A stretch of DNA of 64,000 bases from the NCBI GenBank assembly GCA_028293625.1, contig JAQGOL010000042.1, forward strand, positions 124,001-188,000, given 5' to 3'. Below are positions 44,652-53,286 of this stretch, one piece after another. This DNA comes from Chthoniobacteraceae bacterium (GTDB lineage: Bacteria; Verrucomicrobiota; Verrucomicrobiia; Chthoniobacterales; Chthoniobacteraceae). Under the pieces are notes generated by a model. The model searched no databases, was not told where the DNA came from, and saw nothing but the letters and a program-made list of their open reading frames with translations. The position numbers and the translations under genes are program-made. How positions within the stretch are numbered: the first letter of the stretch is position 1; each line of letters opens with the position of its first letter.

Positions 44652-45479
44652 ATGCGTCTCGACTCACATCAACATTTTTGGACCTATAACGAGGCCGAGT
44701 ATCCGTGGATTCCGAAAGGATCGAAGCTCCAACGGAACTGGCTTCCAGCGGATCTGAAGAAAGTGCAGGAACCGCTTGGGTTCGACGGCTCGATCGCTGT
44801 TCAAGCGAGGCAAACCGTTGAGGAGTCTGCCTGGCTTCTCTCGTTGGCCGACAACTCGCCTGAGGTGAAGGGGGTGGTTGGCTGGGTTGATCTGCTGAGC
44901 GACGATGTAGGAGAACAACTTGCCCGGTTCGCGTTACATCCCAAATTTGTTGGCGTGCGTCATGTTATCCAGGATGAGCAGGATCCCCAGTTTATGGCGC
45001 GGCCGGATTTCTTACGCGGCATTTCCAAGCTTAAGCAGTTCAATCTCGCTTACGATCTCCTCATTTTTCCCCATCAACTCGCTTCGGCCATCGAACTGGT
45101 GACCCGGTTCCCTGAACAGCGCTTTGTCATCGATCATCTGGCCAAACCCCAAATTAAAGACCAGCTCTTCTTCGAATGGAATCTGGATATTTGTGACCTT
45201 GCCAAAGCACCGAATGTTTTCTGCAAAGTCTCGGGTCTGGTTACTGAAGCCGATCACGCTTCCTGGGATCCGGACGATTTCATTCCTTACCTTGATAGAG
45301 TATTCGAGTATTTCGGTCCTGATCGTCTGATGTTCGGATCGGATTGGCCCGTGTGCCTTCTTGCGGCCACCTACGAGCAAACCATCAATCTTGTTGAGCA
45401 ATACTCAGGGCATTACTCCGTGTCTGATCGGGAAAAGTTGTTTGGCACCAACGCCGAGGCGTTTTACCTCCGAAAATGA
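44652..45479 (+). CDS. COG3618 amidohydrolase, candidate L-galactono/L-fucono-1,5-lactonase
   Basis: 275 residues from the ATG at 44652. The amidohydrolase metal motif is H-Q-H in M-R-L-D-S-H-Q-H-F-W, then Y-P-W-I-P-K; later H-V-I-Q-D-E-Q-D, V-I-D-H-L-A-K-P and the final aspartate in F-G-S-D-W-P-V. This lactonase family opens L-fucono-, L-rhamnono- and L-galactono-lactones to aldonates. It is the last gene of the operon, converging on the CvfB-like gene with 50 bases between. Confidence 0.87.
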   Translation: MRLDSHQHFWTYNEAEYPWIPKGSKLQRNWLPADLKKVQEPLGFDGSIAVQARQTVEESAWLLSLADNSPEVKGVVGWVDLLSDDVGEQLARFALHPKFVGVRHVIQDEQDPQFMARPDFLRGISKLKQFNLAYDLLIFPHQLASAIELVTRFPEQRFVIDHLAKPQIKDQLFFEWNLDICDLAKAPNVFCKVSGLVTEADHASWDPDDFIPYLDRVFEYFGPDRLMFGSDWPVCLLAATYEQTINLVEQYSGHYSVSDREKLFGTNAEAFYLRK

Positions 45480-45529
45480 CGGCTGGAAATGGATACATGG
45501 AAGCTGCCGCGCATTGACGTCCAAGAAGG

Positions 45530-46366
45530 CTATTCCTCCAGTTCGATTCCTCCGTTTGCGAACCGGATCCGGCGTTCACGGTAGAGCGCACCCAAGGCTT
45601 GCTTGAACGCTTTTTTGCTTATTTGAAACGCGTCGTGAATGGCGTCGGGCGCACTTTTGTCATCGAACTCAAGCCGGCCGCCATTGGCCTTTAATGCATC
45701 CATAATCTTCTCTGTAAGCGGGGCGACCCGCCGATAGCCTGACTCATTGAGGGTAAGATCAATTTTACCGTCCTCGCGGATGATTCGCACAAAAGCATCA
45801 AGCTGACGGCCTATCTGGAGGGAGGTAGGGAGTTCGTTTTGATAGAGCAACCCCCAGTGGGCATTTTCTACAATGGCCTTGTAGCCAAGCGGCGTCTCTT
45901 CGGCAATGAGGATGGCTACCTTCTGACCTTCGACATACGCTGGCGTCTCCAGGTCAAGATGCCGGTTGAGTCGTGTGGTTGCCACAATCCGGCCCGTCTT
46001 GGAATCAAGCAGGACGCAAGCTACGACCCAGTCTCCAACCCTGACGCGTCGAGCTTGTTCCACAATCGGGAGCAGCAAGTCCTTGCTAAGTCCCCAGTCA
46101 AGGAATGCCCCGATTTGCGCGTTCACGCTGACTACTTTTAAAAACGCGAATTGCCCAACAACCGCATGCGGCGTCTCGGTCGTCGCCACCAACCGGTCTT
46201 CTGAATCCCGATAGATAAAGACATCCAGGTCATCGCCCGGCACTGCCCCTTTTGGAATATAGCGGCCTGGAAGCAGGATCTCACCGAGCTCGCCTCCCTG
46301 AAGATAGAGGCCCGGGGAAGACTCGCGGATAACACGAAGAGTATTGGGTTTGCCGATGGCTGCCAT
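45530..46366 (-). CDS. S1-domain RNA-binding protein, CvfB-like
   Basis: 278 residues. N-terminal beta-rich domain (G-E-I-L-L-P-G-R-Y-I-P, D-L-D-V-F-I-Y-R-D-S-E-D-R-L-V-A-T-T), two S1-type OB folds (G-A-F-L-D-W-G-L-S-K-D-L-L-L-P, G-Y-K-A-I-V-E-N-A-H-W-G-L-L-Y), and a C-terminal winged-helix-like segment ending F-A-N-G-G-I-E-L-E-E. This matches CvfB of Firmicutes, an RNA-binding virulence regulator, and related YitL-type proteins. The bacterial target here is unknown. Start is an ATG with the family's usual N-terminus. Confidence 0.86.
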   Translation of the reverse strand: MAAIGKPNTLRVIRESSPGLYLQGGELGEILLPGRYIPKGAVPGDDLDVFIYRDSEDRLVATTETPHAVVGQFAFLKVVSVNAQIGAFLDWGLSKDLLLPIVEQARRVRVGDWVVACVLLDSKTGRIVATTRLNRHLDLETPAYVEGQKVAILIAEETPLGYKAIVENAHWGLLYQNELPTSLQIGRQLDAFVRIIREDGKIDLTLNESGYRRVAPLTEKIMDALKANGGRLEFDDKSAPDAIHDAFQISKKAFKQALGALYRERRIRFANGGIELEE

Positions 46367-46418
46367 GATTCAGCACATTAGATGCGCATTGGTTGTGAGA
46401 AAAGGAATTCATCGGCGC

Positions 46419-47810
46419 TCAGGAGAGCTCGTGTGCTGAAGCCGCTTCCACGGTTACTCGCGATCCTTCCATATAAACGATCCGGACCGGCGTTCCTTGT
46501 TCGATAAATTCGCCGCGCGAGATGACGTCGGTCAGGCGGTCGCCAAAATTCGCCTTTCCGCTTGGACGCAAAGTGGTGTGGGCGATCCCGGTCATGCCGC
46601 GCTCAAGAAAAGCGAGTTCGCGGCCGGCATCGGCACTGATTAAGGCAGGTCCGGCCGGGACGGAATCGGCCAGCACCAGATGCTGGTAAAAGGAGGTGGC
46701 GGGCAGATATTTGGCCAGGAGATAAGCGCCTATGGTGGCAGTGAGGAGTGCGAAACTGAACTTGATCAATGGCACCATCAGCATTTCCTGCGTGGGCCAC
46801 AATGGCTGGCCGGGCCAGCGATCGACCATCGCGTAAACAAGCGAGCCGAAGATCATCAATACGCCGATGATACCGGGCGCGATGGTGCCTGGATGCACAA
46901 GCAACTCGCCAAGCACCAGCGCCAGCCCAAGTGAAAAACAAACCACTGCCTCCCAGCCGGCCAACCCCGCAATGTAATGGCCTGCGAAAAAGAGCGAAAA
47001 GCAGCCGATGGAAACAAATCCCGGCAGACCAAAGCCCGGAATTTTAAATTCCACAAAAGCGCCGATAATGCCGCCAAGCAATAGCAGCGGCGCCAGTGCC
47101 GTTACCCATAAGGCGAGTCTTTCAAAGCCGCTTGGCTCCACGCGTTTTATCGGGAGGCCCGCAAGGCCGGCTTTCTGAAGCATTTCGTCGAGCGAATCGG
47201 CCAAACCTTCCGCAAGGAGCGGTTTGCCGTTATAAACGCGGGCGGCTTCCTCTGCACTAAGGGTCAGGAGCGAATCGCTGCGGTCAATCACCACATCACC
47301 TATTTTCACTTCCCTCTCTTTATCGATAAACGCGGCGGCGATATCGGGATTATGTCCGTTTTTTTGAGCGGCGGCGCGCGCGACAGCGGAGAAGGTGGAA
47401 ACCGCTTTGTCGCTCATCGTTTTCGACAGATCCTCACCGCCTGAAGCAACGGGCGCGGCGGCTCCGATGACAGCCGTGGAAGACATATAAATCTTCTGCG
47501 TCGCCATGGCTATCAAGGCGCCCGCGGAAATAGCGCGGCTATTAACATAAGTAAACGTAGGCACACTGCTTTTAAGAAGCGCCTGCATGTTATCAACGGC
47601 TGCCATCGCGTCTCCTCCGTAGGTCTCCATCTCGATGACAAATCCACTCGCTTTTTCGCGCTCCGCCGTTTTGAGTGCGCGCCTTAGAAAGAAAAATTGA
47701 GCCTCCGAGACCTCGCTTTTCAACGGCACGACAAAGACCGGGCCACGTTCGCTGGCAACGGCAGTGATCGAGAAAACAATGATCAAAAGCAGCAGAAGAG
47801 AGCGTTTCAT
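46419..47810 (-). CDS. NfeD-like membrane protease with ClpP-type domain
   Basis: 463 residues from the ATG at 47810 (a TTG at 47819 is also in frame). Signal/membrane segment (L-L-L-L-L-I-I-V-F-S-I-T), then a ClpP-like serine protease fold: I-E-M-E-T-Y-G-G-D-A-M, nucleophile serine in A-I-S-A-G-A-L-I-A-M, and acid/lysine region around D-K-E-R-E-V. About five membrane helices follow, then the C-terminal NfeD OB domain (A-F-L-E-R-G-M-T-G-I-A-H-T-T-L-R-P-S-G-K-A). Such proteins process or regulate stomatin-like membrane scaffolds; no stomatin gene is adjacent. The promoter should lie in the 188-base gap to the divergent kinase. Confidence 0.87.
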   Translation of the reverse strand: MKRSLLLLLIIVFSITAVASERGPVFVVPLKSEVSEAQFFFLRRALKTAEREKASGFVIEMETYGGDAMAAVDNMQALLKSSVPTFTYVNSRAISAGALIAMATQKIYMSSTAVIGAAAPVASGGEDLSKTMSDKAVSTFSAVARAAAQKNGHNPDIAAAFIDKEREVKIGDVVIDRSDSLLTLSAEEAARVYNGKPLLAEGLADSLDEMLQKAGLAGLPIKRVEPSGFERLALWVTALAPLLLLGGIIGAFVEFKIPGFGLPGFVSIGCFSLFFAGHYIAGLAGWEAVVCFSLGLALVLGELLVHPGTIAPGIIGVLMIFGSLVYAMVDRWPGQPLWPTQEMLMVPLIKFSFALLTATIGAYLLAKYLPATSFYQHLVLADSVPAGPALISADAGRELAFLERGMTGIAHTTLRPSGKANFGDRLTDVISRGEFIEQGTPVRIVYMEGSRVTVEAASAHELS

Positions 47811-48007
47811 TTGAAACAATGTTCTGCCTGCTTGCAGAGAGGCTCAAGACCCAAGTGATTTAGGGAGTGCGCTCAGAGCGTGCCGGGAGAGCGCATTGCA
47901 GTACAATTCAAACCGCGCTTCTCGAAAATAGCCCTGATGCGGCATATCGGGTGCTGTAAGTCATTGCCGGTTTCGGCACAAAGGTCCCCCCATCCTTTTA
48001 CGGAGTC

Positions 48008-49627
48008 TTGATTTTGACCATCCCACTGCTTGACCGGATTCCCATTCGCAGGAAAGTGCGCTTATTAATCCTGACCACGTGCATGGCAGTTCTCTGTGCG
48101 ATGGGGGGAGCACTTTATAGCCTCCATTTTCTCGCTTTTAAACGCGAATACGAAAAGACGTTAAAGGGCGATGCAGAAGTGGCGGCTTCGCTCTGCGCAA
48201 AGGCAATCGCCACCGCTCACATTCAGCCGGTCGAAGAGATCCTCTCCGCGTTTAAATTAAACCCCCGGATCTCCGCGGCGTTGGTTCGACTGCGCGACGC
48301 GGAAAATCGCGAGGCCGGTTTTGGAACCATTGATCCACTGATCAGAACCAGATTGCATTCCGACGGCCTGCACCAGACAAACGCTGGTTTGATCTATGTA
48401 CAGGCCTTGATCCACGATGGCAAAAGGCTCGGCACGCTCATCCTCGTCTCACGATTTGAAGAGGACGCCGTAAAAGCCCACAAATCGAGCGTGCCATTTT
48501 TTGTCATGGTGCTCGGTGCCACCATCCTCGCCGCATTTCTGATTGCCTGCCGGCTCGGACGCGTCATTTCCGATCCGATTGACAGTCTGGCCGAAACCGC
48601 TCGCCGCATTGGGGCGCGCAATGATTATTCGCTGCGCGCCCAGAAATGGGCCGACGACGAGTTTGGCGAGTGCACCGAATGTTTTAATCTGATGCTCGAC
48701 CGGATCCAAAACCGGGATTCGGCATTGCGTTACGAAATTTCCGAACGTGCGCGAGCCGAGGATGAACTTCAGCGGGCGCACCAGCAATTTATCGAAGCGT
48801 CGCGCCAGGAAGGAATGGCAGACGTGGCGACATGCGTTCTGCACAATGTTGGAAATGTTTTAAACAGCGTTAATGTATCCGCGACGCTCATCACTGAGAA
48901 TTTGAGTCTCACGCGGACTGAAAATCTTGTCAGGGCCACATCACTCCTGCAGATGGCCGACGGAGGGATCAGCCGGTTTCTTGTCGATGACCCCAAAGGG
49001 CAGTTATTGCCAGGCTACCTCTGCGATTTGAGCGAGCAGCTTGCCCAGGAACGGACCACAGCGCAAAACGAGCTTGTTCTGCTGCTAAAAAACATCGAGC
49101 ACATCAAGGAGATCGTCTCAATGCAGCAACGCTATGCGCGCGGTTTTGGCGTTGTACAGACGTTGGCGGTTGCTGATCTTATTGAAGACGCACTGCGGAT
49201 GAACTCCAACGCCCTTGATCGGCATGGGGTTACTGTGATTCGCGATTTCCAGGCCGTGCCGCTCCTGCGCGTCGACAAGCACAAGCTCCTGCAGATCATC
49301 GTCAATCTGATCGCCAACGCCCGGCGCGCCCTTGATGACGCCGCCCCGCTCAAAAAGCGGCTCTGTGTGGTCGTGCGGGCGGTGGAGCTTGGCGCATCTG
49401 TCCAGATCTGCGTGGATGACAATGGGATCGGCATCAGCGAAAAAAATCTTGCCCGGCTTTTCTCCCACGGCTTTACCACTCGTGCTGACGGCCACGGTTT
49501 TGGCCTGCACAACGGAGCGGTCTCCGCTAAGCAGATGGGCGGCACCCTTACCGCCCATAGCGAAGGCCATTTGCGCGGGGCTACCTTTACTTTGACCCTC
49601 CCAGTCCACGCGCCGAATCCGACCTGA
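48008..49627 (+). CDS. Membrane sensor histidine kinase with atypical H-N-x-G-N box
   Basis: About 537-539 residues. The frame begins at TTG 48008; a second in-frame TTG at 48014 stands 8 bases after a GGAG, a better spacing. Membrane helix about 20-42, extracytoplasmic sensor, second helix about 165-187, HAMP, then a kinase core with [11 protein letters not shown] instead of the usual H-D/E box. The HATPase ends with D-D-N-G-I-G-I and G-H-G-F-G-L-H. This H-N-V-G-N-x-L group commonly sits with receiver-PAS kinases. It is one base upstream of the hybrid kinase at 49629, so both probably act in one pathway. Confidence 0.85.
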   Translation: MILTIPLLDRIPIRRKVRLLILTTCMAVLCAMGGALYSLHFLAFKREYEKTLKGDAEVAASLCAKAIATAHIQPVEEILSAFKLNPRISAALVRLRDAENREAGFGTIDPLIRTRLHSDGLHQTNAGLIYVQALIHDGKRLGTLILVSRFEEDAVKAHKSSVPFFVMVLGATILAAFLIACRLGRVISDPIDSLAETARRIGARNDYSLRAQKWADDEFGECTECFNLMLDRIQNRDSALRYEISERARAEDELQRAHQQFIEASRQEGMADVATCVLHNVGNVLNSVNVSATLITENLSLTRTENLVRATSLLQMADGGISRFLVDDPKGQLLPGYLCDLSEQLAQERTTAQNELVLLLKNIEHIKEIVSMQQRYARGFGVVQTLAVADLIEDALRMNSNALDRHGVTVIRDFQAVPLLRVDKHKLLQIIVNLIANARRALDDAAPLKKRLCVVVRAVELGASVQICVDDNGIGISEKNLARLFSHGFTTRADGHGFGLHNGAVSAKQMGGTLTAHSEGHLRGATFTLTLPVHAPNPT

Positions 49628-49628
49628 A

Positions 49629-51728
49629 ATGAGCTTCTCCCCCAATCACCGCATCCTCCTTGTCGACGACAATGCGGCCATCCATGAGGACATCCGCAAG
49701 ATTCTCACGGGATCCAAGTGCAATCCCGCCTTGGCCGCAGCCGAAGCCATCCTTTTTAACGCCCCAAAAACAAGCGCCCCTTTGCGCGTGAAATTTGAAA
49801 TCGACTCCGCCTTCCAAGGCAGGCAAGGGTTTGAAAAAGTCGTCCAGGCCGTCGCTCAAGGCCGCCCTTATGCCATGGCTTTTGTCGATGTGCGAATGCC
49901 CCCGGGCTGGGATGGCATTGAAACCATCGAACATCTTTGGCGTAGCGATCCCGCGCTCCAAATCGTCCTTTGCACCGCGCACTCGGACTACTCATGGGAA
50001 AAAATGACGGCTCGTCTCGGGATCAACGAGAATCTTGTCATCCTTAAAAAACCGTTTGATAACATCGAAGTCCTTCAGATCGCCCACGCGCTGACCAAAA
50101 AATGGGAGATGACACAGCAGGCCAGCCTCCGGCTCGATCTGTTGGATCAGATGGTCAATGAGCGCACGGCGGAGCTGAGCCGTTCCGAGGAACGATTCTC
50201 CAAGGCATTTCGTTCCAGCCCGTTTCCATTTGTTATTCAAACTTTACGAGACGATTGCTTTGTCGATGTTAACGATGCCTTTGAAAGGATGACCGGCTTC
50301 TCGCGATCGGAACTCGCCGGCCGCACCCCGCCTGAACTTAGCCTCTCAATCGATTATGCGACGCCGCGTGACCGCGATGGCGGGCAATCAGTCAGTAATC
50401 TGGACGCGACGATCACGACCAAATCGGGGGAACTGCGCCAGCTTCTTGTCGCCTGGGAACCAATCGCGCTTTCGGGCGAATCGCATGTGCTCGTGATGAT
50501 GCAGGACATCACCGAGAAATTGCGGATTGAAACCGAGCTTCGGCAGGCGCAGAAGATGGAAGCCGTCGGACAGCTCGCCGCGGGTGTGGCACACGATTTT
50601 AATAACCTGCTAACCATTATCGAAGGGCACGCCAGTCTGCAGCTCTCGACGACCGGCCACAGCAAAAGTGTCGCCGAGTCGTTTAACCAGATTAGCAAAG
50701 CGGCCGAGCGCGCCGCGGAATTGACGCGCAAGCTGCTGACATTCAGCCGGCGCCAGATCCTCTGTCCGCACGTGATTAATTTAAACGCGCTGGTCAGCGA
50801 GCTCTCCACAATGCTCGATAGGTTGATTGGTGAAAGCGTCACGCTCCGCTGCCAGCTCGATGATTTGCTTCCCCCCATTTTCGCCGATCAAACCAGCATC
50901 GAACAGATCGTCATGAATCTGGTGCTGAATGCCCGTGACGCCATGCCAAAAGGGGGCGTCATCACGATCAGCACCGAAGAAGTGCGGCGGCTGGAAGGCG
51001 AGGGAAATCCCGAGGCGCGGCCGGGCCATTTTGTCTGCCTGAAGGTAAGCGATACCGGCATAGGAATGGACGAATCGACGTGCAGGCGGATCTTTGAGCC
51101 CTTTTTCACGACGAAAGATGTCGATAAAGGGACCGGCATGGGGCTCGCGACGGTGTACGGCGTGGTGAGGCAACATCAGGGCTGGATCGACGTGGTGACA
51201 GCTCCTGGCGATGGCGCGGCATTCAGCGTTTTTCTCCCGCTTTCAGATGAACGCCTGGAGTTGTTAAGTCAGGCGGCTCCAACCCGCGTCCCCCGCGATC
51301 CGTCCAAAACCCATACACTGCTCATCGTCGAGGATGACGAGGCGGTTCGCTCTGTTGTGCGCGAAATCCTCAGCATCGATGGCTACACGGTTTTGGAGGC
51401 GGATAATGCCGACAACGCTCTGGAAATCTGGGAGTCGTTGAGTGGCGAGATCGAATTGATTCTCACCGACATGATGATGCCGGGGGCCGTGAATGGGATT
51501 GAACTGGCGGGCCGATTGCGCGCCCGAAAACCTGAACTGAAAGTTGTTTATACGAGCGGCTATAGCGTCGATCTTTTCACCAGCGATTTTAACCTTCAGG
51601 AAGGGGTCAATTATCTCCCCAAACCTTATCTTTCCTCCAAACTGCTCGATATCCTCCGCAACGCCTTTGAATCGGATCAACTCTTTCCGGCAACGCGTGC
51701 CCCCGATCTGGACAGCACCTACGCGTGA
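49629..51728 (+). CDS. Hybrid histidine kinase (REC-PAS-HisKA-HATPase-REC)
   Basis: 699 residues, soluble. N-terminal receiver: D-D in I-L-L-V-D-D-N and phospho-acceptor in A-F-V-D-V-R-M-P-P with an enlarged insert before it. Coiled-coil linker, then PAS (V-N-D-A-F-E-R-M-T-G), HisKA H in G-V-A-H-D-F-N-N, HATPase with N-A-R-D-A-M-P-K-G-G and G-T-G-M-G-L-A, and a C-terminal receiver with L-T-D-M-M-M-P-G-A. It would receive phosphate from the preceding kinase. Its 3' end overlaps the convergent depupylase gene by 10 bases. Confidence 0.9.
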   Translation: MSFSPNHRILLVDDNAAIHEDIRKILTGSKCNPALAAAEAILFNAPKTSAPLRVKFEIDSAFQGRQGFEKVVQAVAQGRPYAMAFVDVRMPPGWDGIETIEHLWRSDPALQIVLCTAHSDYSWEKMTARLGINENLVILKKPFDNIEVLQIAHALTKKWEMTQQASLRLDLLDQMVNERTAELSRSEERFSKAFRSSPFPFVIQTLRDDCFVDVNDAFERMTGFSRSELAGRTPPELSLSIDYATPRDRDGGQSVSNLDATITTKSGELRQLLVAWEPIALSGESHVLVMMQDITEKLRIETELRQAQKMEAVGQLAAGVAHDFNNLLTIIEGHASLQLSTTGHSKSVAESFNQISKAAERAAELTRKLLTFSRRQILCPHVINLNALVSELSTMLDRLIGESVTLRCQLDDLLPPIFADQTSIEQIVMNLVLNARDAMPKGGVITISTEEVRRLEGEGNPEARPGHFVCLKVSDTGIGMDESTCRRIFEPFFTTKDVDKGTGMGLATVYGVVRQHQGWIDVVTAPGDGAAFSVFLPLSDERLELLSQAAPTRVPRDPSKTHTLLIVEDDEAVRSVVREILSIDGYTVLEADNADNALEIWESLSGEIELILTDMMMPGAVNGIELAGRLRARKPELKVVYTSGYSVDLFTSDFNLQEGVNYLPKPYLSSKLLDILRNAFESDQLFPATRAPDLDSTYA

Positions 51729-53239
51729 AGATGCATTAGCTCGAGCAATTCCTGAAAAGTTCGCGCATCCCGCACAGCGGCATTAATGCGATCAAGGCCG
51801 GAATCGTGCGAGGGGCGAGAGAGGATGACGTTATGAAATTCGCCCTTGTGCTGGAAGGTGAGTTCATCCCACTGAATCGCCGTGATCTCCTGGTTGAACT
51901 TCGCCACTGCGCGGCCCCGAAAAAATGCACGCGTGGTGGCAGGTGGCTGGAAGATGGCGTTTTTGATCGCTTCCTCGGAAACAATCCGGCGCATCTGGCC
52001 CTCGCGTAGAAGTTCGAAGTAGAGTCCTTTTTCAAGGGAGACATTGTGGTATTCGAGGTCGATAGCCTGGAGCCACGGATCGCTCCAATCGAGATGTTCC
52101 GCTTCCTGAAAAGTATTGAGCAGGTAACGCTTGGCCACCCAATCGAGACGATCGCGGCATGTCATCGGATCATGGGAAAGCTCATCGAGCACCTGCTCCC
52201 ACTCACGCAGCACCCAGCTCACATCGTGATCCTCATGATCGCAATGCGCCTTGGCGGCTTCCAGATAGAGGCGTTGCACGTCGATGGCGGAAATTTTCCG
52301 GCCATCGCGCAGCTCAATGATCCATTGGTAAGTCTGATCGCGGCTGATTGATTTGGTGGCGTGGATCGGATTGGCCAGGTCAAGCGCCGGCGCATGTCCG
52401 GTTTCAATCAGTTCGAGCACGAGCGCCGTCGTGCCGATTTTAAGTGCCGTGGCAAACTGGCTCATGTTCGCGTCGCCGATGATGACATGGAAACGCCGAT
52501 ATAACTGCACATCGGCATGCGGTTCATCCCGCGTATTGACCAGCGGCCTGCGGTTCATTGTATCAATTGAACAGAGCACGCTGAAGAAGTCGGAACGCTG
52601 CGCGATTTGGTAGATCCCCTGCTGGCCCGCGGCATCTTCGCCTTCAACGCCCATTTTTCCCGCGCCCGCAAAAATCTGGCGGGTCACAAGGAACGGAATG
52701 ACATCGCTCACGATCCGATCCCATGGCACGTCGCGGCGCATCAGATAGTTATCGTGGCAACCGTAACTGTGCCCCACAAAATCGGTGTTGTTCTTATAAA
52801 GGCGCGCTTCGCAACCCGGGGGCATCTTCGTGTTCCTGCGCCGGGCGCATTCATGCAGAATGCGTTCACCCGCCTGATCCTGGGCGACAATTTCCGCCAG
52901 GGTGGAACATTCCGGGGTGGAGTATTCGGGGTGGGCATGATCGTTGTAAAAACGCGCGCCATTGGAGAGCACCAAATCACTTTTGATCTCTTCAAAAGAG
53001 AGCGGTCGCCTGCGGTCCAATTCGTAATAAGCCGCTTCGTCCATATCCTGCAGCAATTCAGTCGCCCGGAAACCGCGCGCGTCGTTGTGGGGATCTTCCA
53101 GATTGTAATCCCACTTCATCGACGCGCCGTGCTCGGTGTAGCTGCGCACCATCTCAATCGACTCCCGCACCACATCCAAATCCTCCTCTCCATCAACCGT
53201 GATTCCGTATTCTGTCTCGATGCCGAACACACGTCTCAT
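51719..53239 (-). CDS. dop: Pup deamidase/depupylase Dop
   Basis: 506 residues, normal length for Dop. The start G-I-E-T-E-Y-G-I has the nucleotide/metal glutamates; after it, D-Y-N-L-E-D-P-H-N-D-A-R-G-F marks the Dop loop, which PafA ligases lack. D100 in N-D-H-A-H-P-E-Y-S is the equivalent of the catalytic aspartate. Further matches: K-N-N-T-D-F-V-G-H-S-Y-G-C-H-D-N-Y-L-M, T-R-D-E-P-H-A-D, H-V-I-I-G-D-A-N-M-S. Dop deamidates Pup C-terminal glutamine and removes Pup from tagged proteins. It lies 47 bases after the ARC/Mpa gene with AGAAGGA upstream of its ATG, so the two form an operon. No pup, pafA or 20S gene follows. Confidence 0.9.
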   Translation of the reverse strand: MRRVFGIETEYGITVDGEEDLDVVRESIEMVRSYTEHGASMKWDYNLEDPHNDARGFRATELLQDMDEAAYYELDRRRPLSFEEIKSDLVLSNGARFYNDHAHPEYSTPECSTLAEIVAQDQAGERILHECARRRNTKMPPGCEARLYKNNTDFVGHSYGCHDNYLMRRDVPWDRIVSDVIPFLVTRQIFAGAGKMGVEGEDAAGQQGIYQIAQRSDFFSVLCSIDTMNRRPLVNTRDEPHADVQLYRRFHVIIGDANMSQFATALKIGTTALVLELIETGHAPALDLANPIHATKSISRDQTYQWIIELRDGRKISAIDVQRLYLEAAKAHCDHEDHDVSWVLREWEQVLDELSHDPMTCRDRLDWVAKRYLLNTFQEAEHLDWSDPWLQAIDLEYHNVSLEKGLYFELLREGQMRRIVSEEAIKNAIFQPPATTRAFFRGRAVAKFNQEITAIQWDELTFQHKGEFHNVILSRPSHDSGLDRINAAVRDARTFQELLELMHLHA

Positions 53240-53286
53240 GGGGATTTTCCTTCTAAATAAGTTAGTCGACTCGATGATAGATTTGG

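Noticed and set aside
51719-53239. Possibility that the Pup enzyme is the ligase PafA
   Set aside because: The Dop-specific loop (D-Y-N-L-E-D-P-H-N-D-A-R-G-F region) and D-H-A-H-P-E-Y-S are present; PafA lacks the loop and has shorter spacing.
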